A DNA stretch of 64,000 bases from CAWCTB01 sp963798275 (lineage in GTDB: Bacteria; Acidobacteriota; Terriglobia; Terriglobales; Acidobacteriaceae): the NCBI GenBank assembly GCA_963798275.1, contig CAWCTB010000009.1, forward strand, positions 62,001-126,000, read 5' to 3'. The stretch's first letter is position 1; each line of letters opens with the position of its first letter. Below the pieces are notes generated by a model. That model made no database searches. It was not told the origin of the DNA and saw nothing but the letters and a program-made list of their open reading frames with translations. The translations under genes were made by a program, and so were the position numbers. Shown piece by piece: positions 56,880 to 64,000 of this stretch.

Positions 56880-57107
56880 GTGGCTCTCAGTTTTGCGAAA
56901 GATATCCGCCCATTATTCCGCGACGATCCCGATGTCGAGGCCATGAAGCCGTTTGGCATGGACCTCTCGTCCTATGCCGATGTGAAGGCGCAGGCCGCGC
57001 CCATCCTCTCGCGGCTGGAGGACGGCAGCATGCCCTGCGACGAGCCCTGGCCGGCCGAGCAGATCGCCCGGTTCAAGCAGTGGATGGACGATGGTATGGC
57101 GCCCTGA
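56880..57107 (+). CDS. small conserved hypothetical protein
   Basis: 75 residues from GTG 56880, with GTGAGGTG upstream. 'SFAKDIRPLFRDDPDVEAMKPFGMDLSSYADV', then 'LEDGSMPCDEPWPAEQIARFKQWMDDGM' is a recurrent small family in soil bacteria, with a pattern reminiscent of the C-terminal part of c-type/planctomycete 'DxRPLF' modules but without a heme motif. Function unknown. Confidence 0.7.
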   Translation: MALSFAKDIRPLFRDDPDVEAMKPFGMDLSSYADVKAQAAPILSRLEDGSMPCDEPWPAEQIARFKQWMDDGMAP

Positions 57108-57258
57108 CCGTTACCTTGTGGTCGGTTGGAGTGACAACGAAATTCAGGTGGACACTAGTGAGGTGTCCCGCAAGTTCGTGCCATAACGCTAAACCGCGGC
57201 ATTGCGGAGAACGTCGTCACCTCAGCGGCTAAAGCCGCGCCTATGCATGGGCTTTTGC

Positions 57259-57278
57259 GGCACGGCTGAAGCCGTGCC
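57259..57278. repeat. REP-like palindrome, copy 3
   Basis: GGCACGGC-TGAA-GCCGTGCC followed by CTTTCAAAAC, 50 bases from a RAYT stump. A related GCGGCT-AA-AGCCGC palindrome lies at about 57226-57240. Confidence 0.7.
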
Positions 57279-57327
57279 CTTTCAAAACAACGTCGAGTTA
57301 GTCTGCAAACTTTCCGGGACACTACTG

Positions 57328-57549
57328 CTAGATGGTGGGTCGTTCGATGACGTGGACTTCGCGTTCGCGCCTTAGGCCTGTCCACTCGGATTCAATTTCG
57401 ACGGGTCCGACCGCGCCGGTGGCGTAGTGCAGGAAACTGCTCCAGGGCCACTCTTCGGGCCGCACGACAGCCCCTCTTCTCAGGTGACGAAGTGCAGGCT
57501 CCGGGTTCCGTAATGACGTTCGAGCTAAGACGGCATCGCCAACGATCAA
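57328..57549 (-). pseudogene. REP-associated tyrosine transposase (RAYT), C-terminal stump
   Basis: 'RRGAVVRPEEWPWSSFLHYATGAVGPVEIESEW' is the well-conserved end of Y1_Tnp/RAYT transposases (compare the common 'NPVKRGLVxxPExWxWSS'). The catalytic HUH and Tyr parts are absent. RAYTs are the enzymes that spread REP palindromes, and one such palindrome lies 50 bases away. Confidence 0.68.
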
Positions 57550-57620
57550 AGAGGTGATCCTTGAATAGATCGGTGACGTGGGGCACGGGGCGAGGTTCAG
57601 GGTCTGTTCATTCCGCGGTG

Positions 57621-57738
57621 GAGTTCTTCGCTTCCACCCTTTCGCAAAAGAGGCGAAAGAGCCTGCCCCTGAGCGAAGTCGAAGAGATGGTGCCCCCGCT
57701 TTGTTGTTTGTTGGACAGAAAGGAGGTGGGGCACCCTG
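57621..57738 (+). repeat. dispersed repeat D, copy 1
   Basis: About 118 bases. It opens with CCACCCTTTCGCAAA and an imperfect hairpin (TTTCGC/GCGAAA), then GAGCCTGCCC, GAGCGAAGTCGAAG, GGTGCCCCC, a T/G-rich loop (TTGTTGTTTG) and a closing GGTGGGGCACCC. Four copies lie within 57.6-61.6 kb, all in this orientation. Confidence 0.8.
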
Positions 57739-57781
57739 CGGGAGAGAAAATCTCGGAGGACCGCGCAGACGTTAGGTGAGG

Positions 57782-57872
57782 TTTTTCGCTCCCACCCTTT
57801 CGCAAAGGCGGCGAAAAGATGGGGCACCCACTTCGTTGTTTGTTGACAGAAAGAGGGCGGGGCACCCGGCCA
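57782..57872 (+). repeat. dispersed repeat D, copy 2 (internal deletion)
   Basis: Same ends as copy 1, but the central GAGCCTGCCC-GTCGAAG segment is missing (GGCGAAA joins directly to AGATGGGGCACCC). Confidence 0.75.
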
Positions 57873-57937
57873 CCCGTCGACTGATTTTGAATCTAGTGCT
57901 TGGATGAAGAGAATGTTCCAACAATTTCCGAGTGGAT

Positions 57938-58357
57938 TCATTTTCTGGGAATCACCAGAACTAGGAAAGCGCTCCAGAACATAAACGGAATTGCAAAAAG
58001 CACGGCTTGAACGACATCGAGAGCATAATTCACTGTTTGGCTTTCGGTGCCATGTTGGCTCGCATAGCCGAGGAAACCGAAGTACACTCCTAAAAAAACA
58101 CAGCCTAAAACTAGATGCACAATCGACGTCCGTCGCAATTTTGAATTCCCATCGGAGGTCTGCGGAACGTCCTTCAACCATGACAGTGCTAGGCCGATCG
58201 CGCCCACGCAAAGAACTAATAAGATCAATGATGCTAGGGGCCGAAGTAAGGGGTTGATAGGTACGGCTGCCAGGACAAAATTGTTGAGTAGTCCCAAGAT
58301 CGGAGATGCCGCCCCCCAAAGTGTCCTGACATTCTTGAAGAGAGCAAATATCTTCAT
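57938..58357 (-). CDS. four-helix membrane protein of unknown function
   Basis: 139 residues from ATG 58357. Four hydrophobic helices ('LLNNFVLAAVPI', 'LASLILLVLCVGAIGLALSW', 'IVHLVLGCVFLGVYFGFLGY', 'VVQAVLFAIPFMFWSAFLVLVI'). Its start overlaps the stop of the secreted-protein gene by 4 bases, so the two form an operon. Lower GC than neighbours, suggesting an acquired pair. Confidence 0.65.
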   Translation of the reverse strand: MKIFALFKNVRTLWGAASPILGLLNNFVLAAVPINPLLRPLASLILLVLCVGAIGLALSWLKDVPQTSDGNSKLRRTSIVHLVLGCVFLGVYFGFLGYASQHGTESQTVNYALDVVQAVLFAIPFMFWSAFLVLVIPRK

Positions 58358-59235
58358 TTGAGCACCGGTACTAATACTGGAATGATGGCTCCTCCCAAGG
58401 CCTGTCCCGATGTGGATCCAATATAAATCTTGTCATTCATAACCGCGATCCTCGCACCCGACGTTATGTTCATTGAACGTGTCTCATTCGGTTCAAGCGA
58501 GCCCGCTCGTTTGATTAGCCCGGTTACTCGGTCCTCGATACCTATCTCGTCCTCAACATTGCGTGTAAAAAGTGTGCCTCCACTACTTGACGGCTGCCCA
58601 CCCTTCTGATAATTCGAAATCTTTGGTAAGGGCGTTGTTCGCTGACCGGGACTTCCGGGATGAAAGTCAGGCAAGAGGTCTGAACCTTTCTCGTCTTGCA
58701 ATACTATCCGCAGAGTCAGCCGACTGGCATTCGTTACCTCGTAGTGTATAACATTGTCTAGCCGCCAAGATGAGACCTTAATTACTACTTCAGGGTCACC
58801 ACCCTGCTCAAAATGGAAAGCGAACACACTGCTAATTCCGCCCCCTTGAGACTCTCCCTCTCCTTCCCACACTTGTGTTGGAGTCTGGTCGACTCCTCGA
58901 CCATAGTCTAACGGGCCTCGTTTCATATTCGGGAAGCCATACTCTATACACAACGTATCAGTTTCGCCTGCTGGCAGGCCGAAGTTCAACATCCTTCCGA
59001 CGGGCCAGTCGTACTTGAGCAATTTATGACTGAGGTTCTTCACTCGTCGTTCGAAAATATTGCCATTACCGGATTCGGGATCGGGACTGTAAGCTGAGTA
59101 CCACTCCAGGTCCGCCTGCTGAACCGATGCCGAAAAGTGCTTAAAGGGATTCTTCAGCGGACATTTGTTTTCGGCGACCGACGCGATCGCGGCAGAAAGC
59201 GCGAACGCGAGAATAGAAACTTTGAAGATTCGCAA
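58354..59235 (-). CDS. secreted hypothetical protein
   Basis: 293 residues from ATG 59235, with GAAGGAACG 3-10 bases upstream. Signal peptide 'VSILAFALSAAIASVAE'. The mature part is beta-rich with two Cys ('NKCPLKNPF' and 'TDTLCIEYGFPNMK') and ends in a hydrophobic tail ('GGAIIPVLVPVLK') that might insert in a membrane. No family recognised. Coupled to the downstream membrane protein. Confidence 0.62.
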   Translation of the reverse strand: MRIFKVSILAFALSAAIASVAENKCPLKNPFKHFSASVQQADLEWYSAYSPDPESGNGNIFERRVKNLSHKLLKYDWPVGRMLNFGLPAGETDTLCIEYGFPNMKRGPLDYGRGVDQTPTQVWEGEGESQGGGISSVFAFHFEQGGDPEVVIKVSSWRLDNVIHYEVTNASRLTLRIVLQDEKGSDLLPDFHPGSPGQRTTPLPKISNYQKGGQPSSSGGTLFTRNVEDEIGIEDRVTGLIKRAGSLEPNETRSMNITSGARIAVMNDKIYIGSTSGQALGGAIIPVLVPVLK

Positions 59236-59320
59236 AGTGACGTTCCTTCAGGGCGTGTAGTCGTTGCGGACTTTATTGCCATGTCAGGAATTTGTCAAGA
59301 CCGAATATTCCACCGAATAT

Positions 59321-59424
59321 TCCACCCTTTCGCAAAGGCGGCGAAAGAGCCTGCCCCGAGCGCAGCCGAGGGGATGGGGCACCCACTTCATTGTTGGTTC
59401 GACAGAAAGAAGTGTGAGGCACCG
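59321..59424 (+). repeat. dispersed repeat D, copy 3
   Basis: Full-length form, preceded by a tandem 13-base duplication (CCGAATATTCCAC, about 59311-59336). Falls between the secreted-protein gene and the tube-fusion gene. Confidence 0.75.
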
Positions 59425-59448
59425 GCTGCCAAGAGAGCCTGTTTCGCT

Positions 59449-60519
59449 TTAGCTCGATGTCGCCTTGCGGTGACCTGCGGTTGGAATCGATCTGTCGATT
59501 TCACGGAAGGCATACTCGCGGATGTGGTGGCGCGAGATCACGATGGCGAGGCTGGCGCGCAGTGGTTTCCCTTCGGCGGAGAATAGCTCCAGGGTTTCAT
59601 CGAGGGATTCCATGATGCCATCGAACTGAAACGAGCCCCACAGGAACCTCACCAGCCGTGGGACATACTGAGGCGGATCCTCGCCGATTTGATCAGGCGT
59701 GATGAAGTAAGCTACTTTCTGGGTCAGCCGGCGCACGTCATCGGGCTGATCGTCGCCGTGGGCAAAGGGCGCAGTCACATCAAACCAAAGCTGGGCGGCC
59801 AGGGTGGAGACGCCTGCCCCGACGAACTGCGCCGCACTGCCGCCAGAGCGCTCGCCCATTCCTGGCGGGGTAACAACGTGGTTCGCAAAACTCACCTTTA
59901 AGGTCTCAGGATTAAACTGCACGGTGACATTGCGCTCGGGCGAGATCTCCTCGCGGCAAGCGCTATCCAGTTGCCTGAGCTGCGCCTTGGCCAGCGGTCC
60001 TGCGGCGGGCACGGGTCCGTCCTGCATGCCCGGTCTTTTCAAGACGAGGGACTCGTAAACCAGTTGTAGTTCTTCAATCGCGACCGCCCCATCCTTGGCG
60101 TTGAGGGTTGGGGCTTTCAGCAGCACAGGGAGGCAGCGCCTGAGGAGGAAACGTGCGCGCTCGGTCGTACCATCGGGCGCCAGCAATACTACCTCGACGT
60201 CGGACCTTAGATCGTTGTGAAGGCTCTTGTGGCCGGCCGTCAGGAAGGCATCCACCCAGTCCCACAGATCGAAGCTTGCGGTCATCCCGCGCTTCAACGT
60301 CACCTGGCCATAGGATCGCGCACCCAGTAAATGAATTTCTCTTTCCTGGTCGCCGCCCTCGCGGATGGTTCTGGCCTGCATGGTGAGGCCCAGACCCTCG
60401 CACTCCGCGAAGGCCGCCCGGCACAGCCGCGGGGCGACGCCGGGAACGTTGATTTCCACTGCGAATTTGAACGCGGTGAAGACTTCTTCCGGACTAGCTT
60501 CTGGAACCGGATTCGGCAT
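59449..60519 (-). CDS. tail-tube (gp19) / contractile-injection tube fusion protein
   Basis: 356 residues. Residues about 10-165 match the T4 gp19-like tail-tube fold ('FTAFKFAVEINVPGVAPRLC', 'FAECEGLGLTMQARTIREGG', 'VTLKRGMTASFDLWDWVDAFL', 'AIEELQLVYESLVL'). Residues about 185-345 match the CIS_tube (Afp7 N-terminal-like) domain ('RNVTVQFNPETLKVSFAN', 'AAQLWFDVTA', 'DVRRLTQKVAYFITP', 'VPRLVRFLWGSFQFDGIMES'). In known injection systems these are separate proteins: inner tube, and hub/baseplate adapter. No LysM follows. Downstream of the single-domain tube gene by 78 bases. Confidence 0.78.
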   Translation of the reverse strand: MPNPVPEASPEEVFTAFKFAVEINVPGVAPRLCRAAFAECEGLGLTMQARTIREGGDQEREIHLLGARSYGQVTLKRGMTASFDLWDWVDAFLTAGHKSLHNDLRSDVEVVLLAPDGTTERARFLLRRCLPVLLKAPTLNAKDGAVAIEELQLVYESLVLKRPGMQDGPVPAAGPLAKAQLRQLDSACREEISPERNVTVQFNPETLKVSFANHVVTPPGMGERSGGSAAQFVGAGVSTLAAQLWFDVTAPFAHGDDQPDDVRRLTQKVAYFITPDQIGEDPPQYVPRLVRFLWGSFQFDGIMESLDETLELFSAEGKPLRASLAIVISRHHIREYAFREIDRSIPTAGHRKATSS

Positions 60520-60597
60520 GGCTGGCGCTCCTGGTTAATGCAGACTCTGCAGCGGTCGAGACCCGATCACCGCGGGTTCCTCGACCAAAGTCACGGC

Positions 60598-61050
60598 TCA
60601 CTCCATCTCGAGACGTTCGTAGGCGAGCACCATTTCTTCGATTGCCACATGACTGCTCTTAGCGTTCAGCGGACCCGAGGTATGCTTGATGATGCGCGCG
60701 CGCAGCAGCTTCCACGTCAGCACCACATCCGTGTGGTCTTCATTTTGCAACTGAATCACCACGTTCCGCAGAGCGTTCTGATTGCCGTTGCGGATATCGT
60801 TGAGCCACTGGTAAAGGCTGAGGGAACCGATCACGCCGCGCTTCAGGGTGACGTCAGTGGCTTTGCACAGTCCGGTGATCTTGCGGACGGCGTTCTCCTT
60901 ATCGTTGCCATTCCGGTACTCGGTGACCGCGACTTCCATGCCGATTGAGCTGCATTCCTCAAACCCGGCATCGGGACCTGTGTTATTCCCGGTGCCAAGA
61001 TCTACCAGGAAGTTGAATTGCGTGTAGGGCCGATCGCGCAACACTGCCAT
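60598..61050 (-). CDS. gp19-type tail tube protein
   Basis: 150 residues from ATG 61050, with GAGGTGG upstream. Full-length tube protein of the T4 gp19/Afp1-Afp5 family: 'YTQFNFLVDLG', 'FEECSSIGMEVAVTEYRNGND', 'TDVTLKRGVIGSLSLYQWLNDIRNG', 'VAIEEMVLAYERLEME'. It would polymerise into the inner tube of a phage-tail-like injector. No sheath, baseplate, spike or ATPase gene is within the window. Confidence 0.88.
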   Translation of the reverse strand: MAVLRDRPYTQFNFLVDLGTGNNTGPDAGFEECSSIGMEVAVTEYRNGNDKENAVRKITGLCKATDVTLKRGVIGSLSLYQWLNDIRNGNQNALRNVVIQLQNEDHTDVVLTWKLLRARIIKHTSGPLNAKSSHVAIEEMVLAYERLEME

Positions 61051-61124
61051 AGAAACCACCTCAGTATTTGGTGAGCCTTACGATACCACTTCGCGAGACT
61101 TGCGCTTCGTTCAACGATTCGACG

Positions 61125-61447
61125 TCAAAGCTTGGCGACGGAGCGGATATATTTCAGCTTGTCTGGTGCCAGGCCGTGTAGCTCTTCCTCACGGAGGCGG
61201 CCTTCGCGGATAAGGACGCCGAAGACAATCGGCAGGACCGAATAGCGATAGTCGTATTTGCGGTCTATCTCTTTGCGACGCTCGGGTGAGGTAACCCTCC
61301 AGGTCCCACAGATCGGACGGCTGCTCGACCTTGCTGGCCCTCTGCCTGGTCTCGTGGATGACCTCCTCGAGCTCCGCCTTGCAGAGCGCGTTCGAAAGCT
61401 TTCCGGGCAATAGCCTTCTCTGCCGGCGACCACTTAAGGTCGTGCAT
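61125..61447 (-). CDS. conserved hypothetical helical protein, two frameshifts
   Basis: The ATG at 61447 reads 'MHDLKWSPAEKAIARKAFERAL', then (second frame) 'AELEEVIHETRQRASKVEQ' and 'PSDLWDLEGYLT', then (third frame) 'ERRKEIDRKYDYRYSVLPIVFGVL' and 'IREGRLREEELHGLAPDKLKYIRSV' to the TAG/TGA at 61125. The joined protein (about 105 residues, all helical) matches a small family seen in many Proteobacteria ('LKWSPAEK...RREIDxKYDYRYSxL'). Function unknown. Breaks at about 61290 and 61385. Confidence 0.6.
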
Positions 61448-61512
61448 AGCGGTGCGGCTGTCGTGGCCCTGCGGAATGGGGTAAGCTTGCCATGTTCAGG
61501 TCCTCCGTGGCG

Positions 61513-61620
61513 GCTTCGCTCCCACCCTTTCGCAAAAGAGCGAAAGAGCCTGCCCTGAGCGCAGTCGAAGGGATGGGGCACCCACTTCGTTGTTTGTTTG
61601 GCAGAAAGGGGGTGAGCCCC
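61513..61620 (+). repeat. dispersed repeat D, copy 4
   Basis: Full-length copy, opening CTTCGCTCCCACCCTTTCGC and closing near GGTGAGCCCCC. It lies just upstream of the tube-gene block and beyond the beta-mannosidase stop. Confidence 0.75.
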
Positions 61621-61771
61621 CCGGCCATTTTAGCCCTGGCACATGTGGTTCGAGCAAGTCATTGCGGGTGATCGGGCGAGGGATAATCTGAGGCTTGCCA
61701 GAACACTAAAGAGTGCACCCTTCGACTGCGCGCGGTCCGTTCACCCCGTCATGCGCAACGCAGGCGCGTGC

Positions 61772-64000
61772 TACTTCCCGGCCACCGCCGAGCCCGCCGT
61801 GTGGGGCGCGAAGGCGTCGACCAGAGAAATTACTTTCAGGTTTGATCGCAGCTCCTGGAGCGAAGCCGCGCTGGTGATAGTCAGGTCGACGGGCTGGCCG
61901 GGCAGCAGGTCGAAGTAGTTGTCGGAGAGGCTGCGTATCGAGATTGCCGAAGCTTACATACACCGCGCGCGCCAGCACCGGAGCGGACAAGTGCAGGCGA
62001 TAGGTATTGCCGGTTGCGTCAGCTCGCTGGCGATCTGCGCCGGCGGCAATTCAAACTCCTTCGTCGGCACGAAGATCATCAAGTTGCTTGAGACTATGTT
62101 GCCGCCGACGATCAGATCGGTCACGGCGATAGTCTTGCCCAAGTCAGCGCCCAGGTTCGTAATGTCGAGCATCGGCACAATCTGGTAGACCTTGCTGGAG
62201 AGCGGAGTAACTTCGATAGTCTGGGTCTTGTCGCTGAGAAGCTTGCCATCGACCGTCATGAAGCGGACGCGCAGGCTGGCCGGAGTTGCGGTGGTCTTGT
62301 CGGAGACTACATAGACCGCCATGTTGCCTTCTTCGGCGTGCGGCGAGACCAGCAGCGGAGCATAGAAGCGGCGCGCGTAGTATTGCAGGGCCTTCCAGCG
62401 TCCGTAGTAGTCGATGCTCGACCACGAAGCGACCGGCCAGCAGTCATTCAATTGCCAGTAGATGGAGCCCATGGTGCGGGGACGATTGCGGCGAAGGTGC
62501 TCCGCGCCGATCTTGATGCCATCGGCCTGCAGCACCTGGCTGGCGTAGAGGAACGACGGGAAGTCCTTGGGCTCGGGATGATCGCGCAGCATGTAGATCT
62601 TGATCAGTTCGTTGCCGTTCGTTGTTCTTCTGGTGCGCCAGCATGACTGGGGTAAAGATGTTGGCGCGGTCCTCGGGGATGAGTGAAGGCCTCGATGGTG
62701 CGCATCTCGGGGAAGGACTGGAAATCCGTACTCGGTCATGAAGCGCGGGTTGTGCTTCTCGTAGTCGGTGAAGGGAACGCGCCCGTGCCAGACCGACCAG
62801 TCGTGCATGTCGCCGGACTGATAGCTGTCGCTGACCTCTTCGTAGTCGGCGCTGGGGGAGCTGGGCCAGTACGGCGTCTCGGGAGCCAGGCGATTTACGG
62901 CCGAGGCGAGAATGCCGCTGAAGGTGGAAACGTAGTCCTGCCACATCTGGAAGCGCACGTTGGCGGGCAGCTTGTCGCGGTCGTGCCAGGCCAGCGCAAC
63001 CTCGGTTTCGTTGTTGCCGCACCAGATGACGATGCTGGGGTGGTTGCGCAGGCGGCGAAGCTGGTCTTCGGCTTCCTGGGCTACGTTCAGTTTCCAGAAG
63101 TATGCGCCCGGCTGCCAGTCGTTGCCGAACATGAAGTCCTGCCAGATCATGATGCCGAGCTCGTCGCACAGGTCGTAGAACTCGTCGGTCTCGTAGTAGC
63201 CACCGCCCCAGTGGCGGATCATGTTCATGTTGGCGTCAACCGCCGATTGCAGAATGCGGCGATAGTCGGCGGTAGTCACGCGGGTGGGGAAGCTGTCGAA
63301 GGGAATGACGTCCGCGCCCTTGCCGAAGACGGGAATGCCGTTGATGACGAACTCGAAGGAGCGTCCCCACTGGTCGGGCTCACGGCGCAGCACGACGGAA
63401 CGAAGCCCGGTCTTCGCAGTCGCCTGGTCTTCGAGGCGCTTGCCGACTTTGACCTGCGCGTTGAACTTATAGATGGGCTGCGCGCCATAGCCCGCGGGAT
63501 ACCACAGCTCCGGCCTATTGATGTCGATGGGGAAAGCGACGTTGTTGACGCCGGAATGCAACTGCACATCGCGGGTGATGCTGAGCTTCTTGCCGGCATG
63601 CATATAGTCAATCGAAACCGTTGCGGATGCGTCTTGCGCGGCGGTGACTTCGACGTCGGCCATGAGGTGCGCTACCGCGGCGCTCACGTCGAACTGCCGG
63701 ATGTGCAGATTGGAGATACGGGCGGTGTCCCAGGCTTCGAGGCGCGCCGGGCGCCAGATGCCGCTGGTGACGAAGCGCGGCCCCCAGTCCCATCCGTATT
63801 CATAGGCGGCTTTGCGGACGTAGGTCTTGGCTTCGGTGTGGGTCTTGTCGCGCCAGGGATCGGCAGCCGCGAGCTTGGCCGCGGCCTTGATGGGGGAAGG
63901 GAAGACCACGCGCAGTTGGTTCGCTCCGGCCTTGAGGTCCGGCTTCACGTTGACGCGCCACACGCGAAACATGTTGTCGGCGGTGAGGATCGGCTTGTCG
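61772..64000 (-). CDS. GH2 beta-mannosidase, 5' end outside window, several frameshifts
   Basis: Runs in from the right edge. GH2 blocks: 'AYEYGWDWGPRFVTSGIWRPARLEAWD', 'NGIPVFGKGADVIPFDSFP', 'NMIRHWGGGYYETDEFYDLC', 'NHPSIVIWCGNNETEV' (acid/base Glu) and 'FMTEYGFPV' (nucleophile Glu), then 'SIYWQLNDCWPVASWSSIDYYGRWKAL'. This motif set is that of beta-mannosidases (hydrolysing terminal beta-mannose from mannan or N-glycans). Frame changes are needed near 62720 and 62640 (restoring 'PEDRANIFTPVMLAHQKNNE'), near 62020 and near 61925, after which the frame ends at TAG 61772-61774 ('LVDAFAPHTAGSAVAGK'). Confidence 0.85.

Overview
The window looks like a piece of an Acidobacteriota chromosome (Terriglobia/Koribacter-like). 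This is inferred from content, not from a marker gene. The pointers are bacillithiol synthase BshC, a GWxTD-domain protein, a YfhO-type membrane protein, several PEP-CTERM surface proteins, many secreted TPR and glycoside hydrolase genes, and the order psd-pssA-Asd-like-lptE-holA. Coding sequence is GC-rich. The intergenic and accessory stretches around 10.4-18.3, 36-40 and 56-59 kb look lower in GC by eye.

Layout. 1-4.6 kb: three TPR proteins, two secreted or cut by the window edge and one YfgM-like. 4.8-8.7 kb: nucleotide-sugar dehydrogenase, a YeiH-type putative sulfate exporter with a 50-residue membrane partner, and a YtxH-domain protein. 9-14.3 kb: GH29 alpha-L-fucosidase, a broken PEP-CTERM gene, a DUF4239 membrane protein and bshC. 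14.5-19.3 kb: the tmRNA gene ssrA, followed by what looks like a small island inserted at its 3' end and a second, decayed tandem unit. The island carries a receiver/zinc-ribbon protein and two divergent Crp/Fnr-type regulators. 19.4-25.3 kb: DinB protein, covalent-FAD oxidase, a [2Fe-2S] ferredoxin-methyltransferase fusion, a second methyltransferase and a DUF1223 protein. 25.3-36.3 kb: outer-membrane barrel, GWxTD protein, YfhO protein, zinc-ribbon/XRE regulator, HD hydrolase, CocE/NonD hydrolase and a GH12 endoglucanase. 36.3-39.7 kb: a decayed accessory stretch with an IS110 remnant, two PEP-CTERM genes, palindromic repeats and two gene stumps meeting head-on. 40.1-54.7 kb: a dense metabolic and housekeeping block with acyl-CoA dehydrogenase, meaB, mce, tsaB, rimI, psd, pssA, an Asd-like protein, lptE, holA, nat, adhE and a STAS protein. 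54.7-64 kb: a Tat-exported class V aminotransferase, REP palindromes beside a RAYT stump, four copies of a dispersed repeat around two phage-tail/contractile-injection tube genes, and a GH2 beta-mannosidase running off the right edge.

How the genes fit together. The glycosidases (GH29, GH12, GH2), secreted proteins and outer-membrane barrel suggest a soil polymer degrader. meaB and mce beside an acyl-CoA dehydrogenase fit propionate/branched-chain acyl-CoA breakdown through methylmalonyl-CoA. psd and pssA are consecutive enzymes of phosphatidylethanolamine synthesis and are followed by the LPS-assembly lipoprotein lptE, so this block serves the cell envelope.

Caveat on sequence quality. At least 25 single-base reading-frame breaks fall inside otherwise well-conserved genes, including pssA, bshC and the nucleotide-sugar dehydrogenase. 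Most are probably indel errors in the assembly. Where a gene is split I give the whole span and the approximate break points.
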